NCBI RefSeq assembly: GCF_020696975.1
Contig: NZ_JAJGBK010000022.1
Location: forward strand, 91,280-155,279
Source: Methanoculleus sp.
GTDB lineage: Archaea > Halobacteriota > Methanomicrobia > Methanomicrobiales > Methanoculleaceae
DNA length: 64,000 nt
Direction: 5' to 3'
Below the pieces are notes generated by a model. It did not search any database. It worked only from the letters and a program-made list of their open reading frames with translations, and had not been told where the DNA came from. This document shows, piece after piece, positions 1 to 8,448 of the stretch. The stretch's first letter is position 1; each line of letters starts with the position of its first letter. Position numbers and translations under genes: made by a program.

Positions 1-1
1 G

Positions 2-70
2 TTCCTGATGGCCGAGCACAAGGACCGGGTGGCCTGCGGTAAGTGCGGCTACACCGAGTTCCGGAAGTAG
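2..70 (+). CDS. rps27ae: 30S ribosomal protein S27ae, C-terminal end (partial)
   Basis: Only the last 22 codons lie in the window. They read as a zinc-ribbon tail with a CGKCGY motif and end FRK-stop, which is how archaeal S27ae proteins finish. The protein is a small zinc-binding component of the 30S subunit. In Euryarchaeota this gene commonly sits just upstream of the kae1-bud32 fusion, as here, with an 87-base gap. The start lies outside the window. Confidence 0.85.
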   Translation, partial: FLMAEHKDRVACGKCGYTEFRK

Positions 71-157
71 GTCCTCACCCCCCTGATACTCAAATATGGT
101 CACGGCCGCAGTAACCGGCCGCGGCCGATCTTTTCATGATGGAGCGATACCTGTTTT

Positions 158-1744
158 ATGCCGAATATGAAGTCTCATGACGGGCTGGTGCTGGGGCTTG
201 AGGGGACGGCGTGGAACCTCAGTGCCGCCCTCTTCGGCGAAGGGCTCGTCGCCCTCCATTCTTCGCCCTACGTCCCGCCGAAAGGAGGGATCCACCCAAG
301 GGAGGCCGCGCAGCATCACGCGTCAATGATGAAGGAGGTCGTCGGCCGGGTGCTCACGGAGCCGGAGCGAATCCGGGCGGTCGCCTTCTCCCAGGGGCCC
401 GGCCTCGGTCCCTCCCTCCGGACGGTGGCGACCGCGGCACGGGCTCTCTCGATAGCCCTCGACGTGCCGCTCGTCGGCGTCAACCACTGTGTGGCGCATG
501 TCGAGATCGGGCGGTGGGCGACCGGATTTTCCGACCCCATCGTATTGTATGCAAGCGGCGCGAACACGCAGGTGCTCGGCTACTTAAATGGCCGCTACCG
601 TATATTCGGGGAGACGCTGGATATCGGCCTTGGGAACGCGCTCGACAAGTTCGCCCGGAGCCACGACCTCCCGCACCCGGGCGGGCCGATCATCGAGAAT
701 CTTGCCCGCGAGGGAGACTACATCGAGCTCCCCTACACGGTGAAAGGGATGGACCTTGCCTTCTCCGGGCTCGTCAGCGCCGCCCAGGAGAGCACGGCAC
801 CACTCGAGGACGTCTGCGCCGGCCTGCAGGAGACGGCGTTTGCGATGTGCGTCGAGGTGACCGAGCGGGCGCTCGCGCATGCGGGGAAGGACGAGGTCCT
901 GCTCGTCGGCGGTGTCGGGGCAAACAGGCGGCTGCAGGAGATGCTGCAGGTGATGTGCGAGGACCGGGGCGCGGCGTTCGCCGTCCCTGAGCGAACGTTC
1001 CTTGGCGACAACGGCGCGATGATCGCCTACACGGGCAAGGTCATGCTGGAGCACGGGGTGACGCTCCCCCTCGATGAGTCGCAGATCCGGCCGGGCTACC
1101 GGGCGGACGAGGTCAGGGTCACCTGGCGCGAGGATGAGCCCGGCAGGGTCTTCGCCGCCGGACCGCATGAGGGCGGCGTCGCTCACGGCGCGGAGGCGGT
1201 CGTGGAGATCCGCGAGGAGGATGTGGTCAAACGCCGCACGGGCAAGCGCTACCGGAACCCCGGTCTCGATCGGCGCCTGATCACCGAACGGACCCGGGCC
1301 GAGGCCCGGCTGATTGCAACGGCCCGGCGGGCCGGGGTCCCCACCCCGGTGATCCGGGACGTCACCGCCGACACCATCGTCATGGAACGGGTCGAAGGCG
1401 AGGTGCTGAAGTACGTCACGACGCCGGAGACGATCCGGCTCGCGGGGGAGGCCGTCGGGAGGCTCCACGGGGCGGGGATCGTGCACGGCGATCTCACGAC
1501 GAGCAACATGATCGTCCGCGGCGACCAGTGCGTCCTGATCGACTTCGGGCTTGCGTCCACATCCCCGGAGGTCGAGGCACGGGGTGTCGACCTCCACGTC
1601 TTCTTCCAGACGCTCGAGAGCACCACGGAGGAGTTCGAGGAGTTGAAACAGGCCTTCGTCGAGGGGTACGCGGGCGCGTTCCCGGAGGCGGAGGAGGTCC
1701 TCGCGCGCGAGCACGAGGTGGAACTCCGGGGGCGGTACCTGTGA
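158..1744 (+). CDS. kae1-bud32: KEOPS subunit fusion Kae1-Bud32 (tRNA t6A37 synthesis)
   Basis: A 528-residue protein joining two KEOPS subunits. The N-terminal ~325 residues are the Kae1/TsaD ASKHA fold, with the metal-binding HCVAHVEIG stretch and a GGVGANRRL motif near the domain end. The C-terminal ~190 residues are the Bud32 kinase/ATPase, with catalytic [14 protein letters not shown] and metal-binding LIDFGLAS. Together they carry out threonylcarbamoyl transfer to A37 of ANN-decoding tRNAs. This fusion is common in methanogens. The stop codon overlaps the GTG start of the XTPase gene, so the two are probably co-transcribed and translationally coupled. Confidence 0.95.
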   Translation: MPNMKSHDGLVLGLEGTAWNLSAALFGEGLVALHSSPYVPPKGGIHPREAAQHHASMMKEVVGRVLTEPERIRAVAFSQGPGLGPSLRTVATAARALSIALDVPLVGVNHCVAHVEIGRWATGFSDPIVLYASGANTQVLGYLNGRYRIFGETLDIGLGNALDKFARSHDLPHPGGPIIENLAREGDYIELPYTVKGMDLAFSGLVSAAQESTAPLEDVCAGLQETAFAMCVEVTERALAHAGKDEVLLVGGVGANRRLQEMLQVMCEDRGAAFAVPERTFLGDNGAMIAYTGKVMLEHGVTLPLDESQIRPGYRADEVRVTWREDEPGRVFAAGPHEGGVAHGAEAVVEIREEDVVKRRTGKRYRNPGLDRRLITERTRAEARLIATARRAGVPTPVIRDVTADTIVMERVEGEVLKYVTTPETIRLAGEAVGRLHGAGIVHGDLTTSNMIVRGDQCVLIDFGLASTSPEVEARGVDLHVFFQTLESTTEEFEELKQAFVEGYAGAFPEAEEVLAREHEVELRGRYL

Positions 1745-2289
1745 GACTCGCGGTGGTGACGAGCAACGCGAACAAGGCGCGGGAGGTGGCCGCCTACTTC
1801 ACCGGGGTGCTCACGGTCGAGCACGTCCCCCTGGAGGTGCCGGAGTTCCGCCACGCCGACGTCGGGGAGATCGCGCGCGGGAAGGCGGAATACGCCTACC
1901 GGGCGCTCTCCCGCCCGCTGATCGTCGACGACACCGGGCTCTTCATCGATGCCCTCGGAGGGTTCCCGGGCCCGTGCGCCGCCTACGTCCAGGACACCAT
2001 CGGCAACGACGGGATCCTGAAACTGATGGAGGGCATCACGGACCGGAGCGCCCACTTCGAGACGGCGATCGCGTTCGCCCGGGAAGACGGCATCCGGGTC
2101 TTCCGGGGAGTCCTCCCCGGGACGATCGTCGCCCCCCGGGGGGAGGGGGGGTTCGGCTACGACCCGATCTTTGCCTGCGCGGATCGGACGCTCGCAGAAC
2201 TGCCGCTCGCCGAGAAGAGCAAGATCTCGCACCGGGCACGGGCGCTCGAGGCGTTCCGCGCCTGGATCATGCAAGAGCGCGCACCCTGA
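1741..2289 (+). CDS. XTP/dITP diphosphatase (HAM1/RdgB family)
   Basis: 182 residues from a GTG start that overlaps the kae1-bud32 stop by four bases. The N-terminal [12 protein letters not shown] matches the substrate-binding SxNxxK signature, [15 protein letters not shown] is the catalytic loop, and GGFGYDPIF and SHRARAL are conserved C-terminal motifs. It hydrolyses deaminated purine triphosphates (ITP, XTP) to monophosphates and so keeps them out of nucleic acids. An open frame reaches further upstream inside kae1-bud32, but homology begins at this GTG. Confidence 0.93.
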   Translation: MRLAVVTSNANKAREVAAYFTGVLTVEHVPLEVPEFRHADVGEIARGKAEYAYRALSRPLIVDDTGLFIDALGGFPGPCAAYVQDTIGNDGILKLMEGITDRSAHFETAIAFAREDGIRVFRGVLPGTIVAPRGEGGFGYDPIFACADRTLAELPLAEKSKISHRARALEAFRAWIMQERAP

Positions 2290-2348
2290 CAGAACTGTTA
2301 ATAGGACCAAGAACGAATAGTACCCATCTGACAAGTGGTGTTTTCAAC

Positions 2349-2495
2349 ATGGCAAGATTTCCCGAAGCTGAAGCACGTCTCCTCAACGTAAAGGTCTGTA
2401 TGAAATGCAACGCCCGGAACGCAATCCGTGCGACCCGGTGCCGCAAGTGCGGCTCGGAAGAACTCCGGCCCAAGTCCAAGGAACGGAAGGCGTAA
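2349..2495 (+). CDS. rpl40e: 50S ribosomal protein L40e
   Basis: A 48-residue zinc-ribbon ribosomal protein with two CxxC pairs (CMKCNARN and [10 protein letters not shown]) and a lysine-rich tail ending KERKA. Length and motif spacing match archaeal L40e. The start is the ATG following an AT-rich leader, with a likely promoter in the 2,295-2,340 interval. It follows the XTPase by 59 bases. Confidence 0.95.
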   Translation: MARFPEAEARLLNVKVCMKCNARNAIRATRCRKCGSEELRPKSKERKA

Positions 2496-2593
2496 CGTCA
2501 AGGTAACTGCGGACTCCGGGTCGCGGCGGGGCCGGAGGTCCGGCATACTCTTTTTGTCGAGAATTACGGGGTGCGGGGACAGTCTGCCGCCCT

Positions 2594-3244
2594 TCAAGCA
2601 CTGTAGTAGGTGACCTTCCTGCCCTCTTCGCTGTACTCGCCCCGATACGTCTCGATGTTACGCTTGTAGCCGATCCGGTCTACAAACCCGAGGTCGCGGA
2701 GCCGCTCGCGGACCCGCATCACATCGGCCTCGTCCGCCCAGTCCCGGGTGTAGACGTAGATGACCGACCGCTCGTCGCGCGAGTCGGGGTTGGGTTTGGC
2801 GGTGCTGACCTTTGCCGATATCCCGAGTCTTCCCCGTATTGTCCCGTCCCGGACCTTCCTCCACGCCTCGTCCACCTCGTCCGCGGGGACGAAGATGAGC
2901 CACTTCCCCACCTGCTCGTCGTCGAGGCCCCGCTCAAGAGGCTCCGGGGCGTCCTGGACGATCCAGTACATCCGGGTTGTCTTTGAGGGGAGAACCCCTT
3001 CCCCCGCACTGAGCGGCGCGTAGACGGCATCGATCCCGCCGAACCGGGAGAGAAGCGCCCCGGCAAGTTCCGGGTAATCCTCACCGAACCGCCCGAAGAT
3101 GTCCCGGACGTCGGCTTCAAAATCGACCCCTTGCTCGACGAGCTCGAACAGGTACGGGCCCCGGGCGTGGAGCTCGCGGTTGAGGTAGACCTCAAAGATC
3201 CCATACGCGACATCGGCCAGAGACCCCGGATCGATCTCTTCCAT
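2594..3244 (-). CDS. Bles03-like / DUF1917 protein
   Basis: 216 residues from the ATG at 3,244. The open frame runs about 96 codons further upstream, but that part is low-complexity and arginine/proline-rich, so I start at MEEIDPGS. Visible motifs include GKWLIF, a KVSTAKPNPDS stretch and VIYVYTRDW, which I associate with the Bles03 family (PF08939), sometimes labelled a putative phosphothreonine lyase domain. The biochemical role is unknown. It faces the L40e gene convergently. Confidence 0.6.
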   Translation of the reverse strand: MEEIDPGSLADVAYGIFEVYLNRELHARGPYLFELVEQGVDFEADVRDIFGRFGEDYPELAGALLSRFGGIDAVYAPLSAGEGVLPSKTTRMYWIVQDAPEPLERGLDDEQVGKWLIFVPADEVDEAWRKVRDGTIRGRLGISAKVSTAKPNPDSRDERSVIYVYTRDWADEADVMRVRERLRDLGFVDRIGYKRNIETYRGEYSEEGRKVTYYSA

Positions 3245-3610
3245 ACCTATTGGTAACCGCCGGAACGGTGAAAAGAGTTTTGAAGTGCTGTCGGCCTGCG
3301 GCCCGGGCTTCCCGGGAGGGCGGTGGAAGATTGGCTCCATCCGGCGCTCCGCGGCAACGACTTCCGGGGCGATCGCGGCAGCAATGGGGCCGGGGAGGCC
3401 TCCTCTCCAGGATTGAGGTGCTACGGACCGCCCGCAGGGAACGCTTGCTCGTTTGCCCATTCCTGCCTCTCGTATGAAGGCTGCAGGCAGGGACCACGGC
3501 GAAGGGCGGCGAAACGTGGAGAGAAGGGGCAAGAACCCGGTTCAGACGTGAGCGCCCGGAAAAAACCCGGCGCATACCTTAAGACATCTCCGGTCTAATA
3601 GATCACTGTC

Positions 3611-4492
3611 ATGAAGTGGACGCGCGACTTCGGTCTCACGATGAGGATGTTCCTTACGTCGTTTCTGCTCCTCATAGTCTACCTGATCTTTCTGGGCGTC
3701 CTTTCCGCCCTTGGATTCTCGTTCGGGTTCCTGCTGCTCGCGGCCGCCGTGATGGCATTCGCCCAGTTCTTCTTCTCCGATAAACTGGTGCTCTGGAGCA
3801 CCAACACCCGGATCATCGAAGAAGACGAGTACCCGGAACTGCACCGGATGATCGAGCGCCTTGCGGCCAAAGCCGATCTCCCGAAGCCGAAAATCGGTAT
3901 CATGGCCTCGCCGGTGCCGAACGCGTTTGCAACCGGGCGAAGTCCGAAGAACGCCGTCGTGGCGGTCACCGACTCGATCATGCGGGCGCTCAACCCTGAA
4001 GAGCTGGAGGCGGTGCTCGCCCACGAGATGTCGCACGTGAAGAACCGGGATATGCTGACGCTGACGATGGCGAGTTTCATATCGATGCTCGCCTTCCTGA
4101 TCATGCGCAACTGGATCTTCATCGGGCTCTTCAACAACCGCGACAACAACATGGGCGCGCTGATCCTGGTCTACATCGTCTCGATCGTCGTCTGGATCGT
4201 GAGCACGCTCCTCACCCGTGCGCTCTCCCGCTACCGGGAGTTTGCCGCGGACCGGGGCAGCGCCGCGCTGACGGAGAACCCCCGAGCGCTGATATCGGCG
4301 CTTCAAAAGATCAGCGGGCGGATGGACTACGTCCCCGCCGAGAAGAAGCAGGAAGTGGAGGGCGCAAACGCCTTTTTCATCATCCCGGCCCTCTCAGGCA
4401 ACACCCTGATGGAGCTCTTCTCGACGCACCCCTCGCTTGAGAAGCGGGTGGCCGCCCTCGAGGAGCTGCAGGCACAGCAGCGGGGGTATTGA
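3611..4492 (+). CDS. htpX: HtpX-type membrane zinc metalloprotease (M48)
   Basis: 293 residues. Two membrane segments at about 12-57 precede the catalytic HEMSH motif at 138-142, two more hydrophobic segments follow at about 150-200, and the third zinc ligand region is REFAADRGSA. This is the standard HtpX layout. HtpX proteins degrade damaged membrane proteins with the active site facing the cytosol. The start is the ATG after an AT-rich leader. The gene ends 70 bases before tRNA-Gly. Confidence 0.93.
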   Translation: MKWTRDFGLTMRMFLTSFLLLIVYLIFLGVLSALGFSFGFLLLAAAVMAFAQFFFSDKLVLWSTNTRIIEEDEYPELHRMIERLAAKADLPKPKIGIMASPVPNAFATGRSPKNAVVAVTDSIMRALNPEELEAVLAHEMSHVKNRDMLTLTMASFISMLAFLIMRNWIFIGLFNNRDNNMGALILVYIVSIVVWIVSTLLTRALSRYREFAADRGSAALTENPRALISALQKISGRMDYVPAEKKQEVEGANAFFIIPALSGNTLMELFSTHPSLEKRVAALEELQAQQRGY

Positions 4493-4562
4493 ACCCACCC
4501 GGGTTCTCCCACCCAATATTTAATATTCAGTACGGTCAATCTATGTAGGCATATCGTGCATT

Positions 4563-4633
4563 GCATCGATGGTCTAGTGGTATGACTTTGGCCTTCCAAG
4601 CCAATAGCCCGGGTTCAATTCCCGGTCGATGCA
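4563..4633 (+). tRNA. tRNA-Gly (TCC anticodon)
   Basis: A 71-base cloverleaf. The acceptor arms GCATCGA and TCGATGC pair fully, followed by an A discriminator base. The anticodon arm is TTGGC-CTTCCAA-GCCAA, giving anticodon TCC. The T arm contains GGTTCAATTCC. CCA is not encoded. It is separated from tRNA-Val by two bases, so both are probably processed from one transcript. Confidence 0.95.
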
Positions 4634-4635
4634 TG

Positions 4636-4709
4636 GGGCTCGTGGTCTAGCTGGTTATGACGTCGCCTTCACACGGCGGAGGTCTCGAGTTCGAATCTCG
4701 ACGAGCCCA
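4636..4709 (+). tRNA. tRNA-Val (CAC anticodon), integration target
   Basis: A 74-base cloverleaf. The acceptor is GGGCTCG/CGAGCCC, the anticodon arm TCGCC-TTCACAC-GGCGG gives anticodon CAC, and the T arm contains GAGTTCGAATCTC. The 3' 53 bases are duplicated exactly at 15,499-15,551, so this tRNA is the attachment site of the element to its right. The gene remains intact after integration. Confidence 0.95.
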
Positions 4710-4910
4710 TTTTACTTCGTTCTTTTCGGAAATTAAGACCAATTTTTGGTGCGTTACCTTTCGAAGTTCGAATACCGCTTTATCGAGTAAGCGGGACGCA
4801 TTAACGCCGATTTTCTTCAAATACTCGTAGTTCTCAGGATCTATTGTGAGATTCAACGGTTTTCTAACTCGCCGCACATCGCTTATTTTATGTTTTTCTC
4901 CTTTATTCAT
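4647..4910 (-). CDS. Small ribbon-helix-helix-like protein ending in the attachment site
   Basis: 87 residues from the ATG at 4,910, with AGGAG about ten bases upstream. The N-terminal ~60 residues contain RKPLNLTIDPENYEYLKKIG and NASRLLDKAVFELRK, a strand-helix-helix pattern typical of small archaeal ribbon-helix-helix DNA-binding proteins. The last ~20 residues are encoded by the antisense strand of tRNA-Val and are probably incidental. It is the first gene inside the left end of the element and could regulate it. Two TGCGCACA octamers sit just upstream. Confidence 0.55.
   Translation of the reverse strand: MNKGEKHKISDVRRVRKPLNLTIDPENYEYLKKIGVNASRLLDKAVFELRKVTHQKLVLISEKNEVKWARRDSNSRPPPCEGDVITS
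4657..4710 (+). repeat. Left attachment site copy (inside tRNA-Val)
   Basis: A 54-base sequence covering the anticodon arm through the discriminator base of tRNA-Val plus one base. It is identical to 15,499-15,552. Divergence begins immediately outside on both sides (T versus C before it, T versus G after it). Confidence 0.9.
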
Positions 4911-4923
4911 GCTCTTTTTCTCC

Positions 4924-4953
4924 TGTGCGCACATATACACGGATATGCGCACA
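4924..4953. promoter_or_regulatory. Paired TGCGCACA octamers, possible autoregulatory operator
   Basis: TGCGCACA occurs at 4,926-4,933 and again at 4,946-4,953, exactly 20 bases apart, or about two helical turns. The first copy lies in the perfect palindrome TGTGCGCACA. They sit 14-43 bases upstream of the ribbon-helix-helix-like start codon. Such regulators usually bind paired short repeats, so autoregulation is a reasonable inference. Confidence 0.45.
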
Positions 4954-5051
4954 CATTCAGGGATCCTAACTCTCTTCGTAGTGGGTCTTAAAGGGGTGGC
5001 AACCAAAAACGGGGGCGTTTGAGAGGGGCGCCGCGAAGTTTCGGACGGCCA

Positions 5052-5140
5052 AAAGTGTGCGGACACTTTCACATCCCCCGCTCAACAGTTAATACCTTTT
5101 GAAGCACATTGATTCAAATCGATAATTATTTGAAGCGCAT
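5052..5140. promoter_or_regulatory. Inverted repeat and TTTGAA repeats upstream of the 5,221 gene
   Basis: AAAGTGT-GCGG-ACACTTT is a perfect inverted repeat at 5,052-5,069. Further on, TTTGAAGCACAT (5,098-5,109) recurs as TTTGAAGCGCAT (5,129-5,140), 31 bases apart, with an inverted TTCAAA at 5,113-5,118 between them. The cluster lies in the AT-rich leader of the next operon and has the look of an operator. Confidence 0.4.
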
Positions 5141-5220
5141 ACGAAACAAATGATGATAAATACCATTATGTGAGAGGTTGCACCGTTTGAACTTCGGCGC
5201 AGAATTGGTAAGGGTGCTAT

Positions 5221-6276
5221 ATGGACAAAATTGCGAAAGATATCAATGTCTACATCAAGTCCCTTGACAAAGCACACCCAAAAATCTCTGTTAATATTCT
5301 TGTAAGCAATATCCAAGCAATTCAGAACTTGATGTATCTTATCGGGGATTATCTTGAAGGACATAAGGCCCGGAATGCAGGAGATTACCCAAAATCTGTG
5401 AAAGATAACTGTGAACTGGTTATTACAGGAGTGAAGCAAGGAAGTTTAGAAATTCAGATGAGGCCGTCTCAGACTCAGCAAGCTCTTCCTATACCAGACC
5501 TCGAAGGCACATATGGAGAGCGGGCAATTAAGATGGCCAATTGTGCTCTAGGCATAGCATCTAGTGAACATCTCGTATATCCTAGAGTGCTTGACCTATT
5601 TGGAGGAGATGAGCATCGGGCATATCGCTCGCTCCAAGAACTAGAAAGCATTTGGCCAGACGAAGATTCACCGTATCAGATTGAAGTTGGTTTCGGAGAA
5701 AAAGAACGTGTTGAACTAAAACCCGAAAGAAAACCGATAATTAGAGACGCCTTAGTGAAACCACCAGAACCTTCGGCAAAAACTGTATCCGGTAGACTAG
5801 TAGAAATTAGCGTGGAGAGAAAACGCCAATTTGCTGTAGATACACCAGATGGCCGGTATATCTGCAAATACCCCCGTGAACTTGAAGAATATGTTATAAA
5901 AAGAATCAAGAATCTTGTTAGTGTAAGTGGAGTTCTTGAAGGGAGGAGAAAGGTAATCAATATTGAGAGTGAGATGGCCTTTAAACCCTTAAAGTATCTC
6001 CAATTCTCCCAGGTAAAATTCGACAAAAAGACTGTCAAAGAATTAGCGAAGCCGATAAATCTTGAAGTCGATTTTGACGATGAGGAATATATCCTTTATA
6101 ATAACGATTTTAACTTGTTGGTTACAAGTAAGAATTTAAAAGAAGGCATGGATGAGATTAACAGAGAGTTTGTGTTATTATGGTCTGATTACGTCGAAGA
6201 AGACATTAACAACCTATCCGAAGGGGGGATCCAGTTCCGGGAAAAGTTACTGTCACTGTTTAATGGGGCGATTTAA
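5221..6276 (+). CDS. Unknown element protein with a possible OB-like central region
   Basis: 351 residues, AT-rich codon usage, no signal peptide or membrane segment. The N-terminal ~90 residues contain ELVITGVKQGSLEIQM. Residues ~190-245 (SGRLVEIS, FAVDTPDGRYIC, VSVSGVLEGRR) have the alternating strand pattern and GxL...VxVxG spacing of a small beta barrel, possibly OB-like. It is followed without a gap by the HicA-like gene, so the two form one operon. I do not recognise a named family; a toxin-antitoxin or conflict-related pair is one possibility. Confidence 0.6.
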   Translation: MDKIAKDINVYIKSLDKAHPKISVNILVSNIQAIQNLMYLIGDYLEGHKARNAGDYPKSVKDNCELVITGVKQGSLEIQMRPSQTQQALPIPDLEGTYGERAIKMANCALGIASSEHLVYPRVLDLFGGDEHRAYRSLQELESIWPDEDSPYQIEVGFGEKERVELKPERKPIIRDALVKPPEPSAKTVSGRLVEISVERKRQFAVDTPDGRYICKYPRELEEYVIKRIKNLVSVSGVLEGRRKVINIESEMAFKPLKYLQFSQVKFDKKTVKELAKPINLEVDFDDEEYILYNNDFNLLVTSKNLKEGMDEINREFVLLWSDYVEEDINNLSEGGIQFREKLLSLFNGAI

Positions 6277-6558
6277 TTGGCAACGCGAAACAATAAGAAA
6301 GTTCTCAAGGCCCTGACTAAAAAGGGGTTCGAATTGCACAATTCAGACCATATAAAATTAACACTTTATCATAACGGAAAAAAGACCGGGCTAACCACTT
6401 GGGTTAGCCATGGAAAGCAGGATCTTGGCGACAGAATGATAGGCATTATGGCAGATCAGTTACGGTTAGAACGAAGAGAGTTTCAAGACCTGGTTGACTG
6501 CCATATATCCGCAAGTGGTTTAATACAATTATATCACGAAAAGGGAGTCGTTATCTAA
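6277..6558 (+). CDS. HicA-like small protein
   Basis: 93 residues from a TTG codon that directly abuts the stop of the previous gene; no ATG or GTG precedes the conserved part. The sequence KVLKALTKKGFELHNSDH followed by a basic beta strand (GKKTGLTTWVSHG) resembles the HicA/YcfA double-stranded RNA-binding fold. There it would place the catalytic histidine at or near the SDH or SHG positions. The C-terminal ~35 residues extend beyond a minimal HicA. Function as an RNase toxin is possible but not shown, and no HicB partner is visible. Confidence 0.55.
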   Translation: MATRNNKKVLKALTKKGFELHNSDHIKLTLYHNGKKTGLTTWVSHGKQDLGDRMIGIMADQLRLERREFQDLVDCHISASGLIQLYHEKGVVI

Positions 6559-6601
6559 ATATTTCCGATCCCTGATACCACCTATTTTCCCTTACTTCTC
6601 T

Positions 6602-6868
6602 TCACGGAAAACCCGGGAGAAGCTCGCAGTCCGCCACCCCTGCGGCCACTACCTCTTCCACACACTCCTTTATCTCGAATGTTGTGTAGCGCAGAGTCAC
6701 TTCCGCGACCTGAGATACGGCACCCCACGCCGGAGCATCCCGGCAACAGTGCGCTTTTATGTCGTAGACGAACTGCCCGTCCGAGTGGATACCAGTGACG
6801 TCCGCATATTTGAGGGGGTAGGTCGAGAGTTCCTCCGTAGAATCAGCGCATGTCTTCATGACGCGCAA
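6602..6868 (-). CDS. Hypothetical protein downstream of hsdS
   Basis: 88 residues, with a coding-like third-position pattern. No family recognised. There are five cysteines and a segment YADVTGIHSDGQFVYDIKAH with alternating hydrophobic residues suggesting beta strands. It is on the same strand as, and downstream of, hsdS, separated by the GGAGAA-rich stretch. The plus strand also has a partial open frame here, so this may be part of a decayed gene. Confidence 0.3.
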   Translation of the reverse strand: MRVMKTCADSTEELSTYPLKYADVTGIHSDGQFVYDIKAHCCRDAPAWGAVSQVAEVTLRYTTFEIKECVEEVVAAGVADCELLPGFP

Positions 6869-6879
6869 TCTGGAGGAGC

Positions 6880-7107
6880 ATTCTCCCTTTTTCTCTGGAG
6901 AAGAGAACTGAATTCTTCTCTTTTTCTCTTTGTGCTATGGAGAATTCTCCATAGTTCTCCTGGAGAAGAGAGTTCTCGTCTCCTATTTCTCCCAGGAGAA
7001 GCGGACATATAATCTCTTTTTCGCCGTTTTTCCTCCGGAAAAACCGATGGAGAAAACCTGGAGAAAAACAGGAGAAGACTGGAGAGAATGCAGGAGACAT
7101 AGGAGAA
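6880..7107. repeat. Array of GGAGAA/TTCTCC hexamers with palindromes
   Basis: At least ten GGAGAA or TTCTCC hexamers occur in about 230 bases. Several are arranged as palindromes: CTATGGAGAATTCTCCATAG at 6,935-6,954 is a perfect 20-base palindrome, TTCTCC-T-GGAGAA follows at 6,955-6,967, and TTCTCC-CA-GGAGAA lies at 6,987-7,000. The right half is purine-rich on the plus strand. No credible gene covers it. It lies just past the hsdS stop and could form hairpins that end or process the operon transcript. Confidence 0.6.
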
Positions 7108-7113
7108 TCACCG

Positions 7114-8448
7114 TCAGACTAGCGTGGACTGAGTCCCTCTTCTCCCCGTCTTCTCCTTCTTCTCAGAGTGGATACGCTCAAGCAGGACCGATGCCGGCTC
7201 ATACTCGCGCCCCTCCCGCCGGGCGAGTCCCGCCTCGGTGGGGACCAGCCGGCCGGAGAATGCCTGGGCGAGGATGGATTGCCGCATCGTCTCGGTCTTT
7301 GCGCGTGCCGCGGCGACTTCGGCCTCGATCCGGTCGGTGAGGGCGAGGAGGGCCTCGACACGGCGGACGATCTCGTTCTGTTCGGGGAGGGGAGGGAGAG
7401 ATAACTGCATCTCACTGATTATTTTCTTATTTAAAGCGGGTTGCTCCCCACCTCTACCTGCCTTACGATGGTCTTCGTATTTTGATAACGACCAGTACCA
7501 AAGAAAATCGGAAGTAATCTTCTGGATATCTGGAACTATTCCAGCAACATTTTGATTTGTACATGCCTCGATTTCGAGATAAGCAGACTGCCCTCGCGTT
7601 TTTCCCTCTCCAATCATGGCGATGAGAATAGTGCCCTTTGGGTATATTTTGGCGTTTGAATTTTCTAAACCCAGTTCAGTAATATGTTCTCTTGTGGAGT
7701 GTATGTGGTTATTCGCAACCTCCCCCGATGAAACCCACGGTATTGTACCATTCCAAAACTGAGGCTTCTTCCTTGAAGGGGTACCGCCAACTTTGACTTG
7801 AGCAATATCAACTACCTTACACTCCAACCAATCTTGTGGACTCCCTGCCCGCCAATCCTCCGTCAGCCGCCCATCACACGCGGCGGCGAGCACCGCCTGC
7901 CGGAACTGCTTGAGGATGCCCGGCACGCGCTCAAGTCGGGCGTTCGCGGCGTCCAGCCGTGCAAACAGCGCCTCGATGGCGGCGACGATGCGGTGCTGTT
8001 CGGCGAGAGGGGGGAGGAGCAACTCAATACTCTCCAAATGACCTTTGTTTATTGCTGTAAAGGTTGAGCCCGTCCCCCACAACGCTATTTCCGGTTCCTT
8101 ATACCTCAGGTTATATAGAATGTAGTTTGTGGGTACCCCCGCCAAAGGGGTAAGTCCTGCCAAACCCCTCCCTATCGTGCAGACCCGATCGGCCACATTT
8201 GTTGGTCCAACTGGGGCACGGACGGAAATTAGAATAGCACCTGGTTTCACGATCTTTTTGGGCTCGGTACAGTATACTCGTATAGTTGGATGATAGTCTG
8301 TAAAGTCAGCCTTCCCTTGAAAAAAAGGAAGACCTATTCCCTCCTCATTGTAAGAACTACCAGGCGGAGATTGCCCCATGCAAATATCAGCAACTTGGGG
8401 TAAAGTCACCCATTCCCACCCCTCCGGCACCTCACTCCTCTCTGGCAT
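7114..8448 (-). CDS. hsdS: Type I restriction-modification specificity subunit HsdS
   Basis: 444 residues with the classic two-fold layout. A first target-recognition domain (about 1-150) begins EVPEGWEWVTLPQVADI. A central conserved helix follows (AEQHRIVAAIEALFARLDAA), then a second target-recognition domain (~210-350) and a distal helix (PEQNEIVRRVEALLALTDRI). It sets the DNA sequence recognised by the methylase and nuclease complexes. Its start overlaps the hsdM stop by 17 bases. Both recognition domains are noticeably AT-richer than the helices, which suggests exchange of recognition domains. Confidence 0.95.
   Translation of the reverse strand: MPERSEVPEGWEWVTLPQVADICMGQSPPGSSYNEEGIGLPFFQGKADFTDYHPTIRVYCTEPKKIVKPGAILISVRAPVGPTNVADRVCTIGRGLAGLTPLAGVPTNYILYNLRYKEPEIALWGTGSTFTAINKGHLESIELLLPPLAEQHRIVAAIEALFARLDAANARLERVPGILKQFRQAVLAAACDGRLTEDWRAGSPQDWLECKVVDIAQVKVGGTPSRKKPQFWNGTIPWVSSGEVANNHIHSTREHITELGLENSNAKIYPKGTILIAMIGEGKTRGQSAYLEIEACTNQNVAGIVPDIQKITSDFLWYWSLSKYEDHRKAGRGGEQPALNKKIISEMQLSLPPLPEQNEIVRRVEALLALTDRIEAEVAAARAKTETMRQSILAQAFSGRLVPTEAGLARREGREYEPASVLLERIHSEKKEKTGRRGTQSTLV

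Noticed and set aside
584..1714. Long minus-strand open frame inside kae1-bud32
   Set aside because: It is a shadow of GC-rich codons of the real gene, with no recognisable domain. The same applies to the other long antisense frames (for example 25,436-26,698, 28,180-29,409, 33,671-34,705, 38,813-40,327).
4647..4709. Protein-like sequence with the WARRDSNSRPPPCEGD motif antisense to tRNA-Val (also at 15,499-15,552)
   Set aside because: This motif is a well-known artefact of translating the antisense strand of tRNA genes. I do not count it as a domain, and treat only the part left of it as a possible gene.
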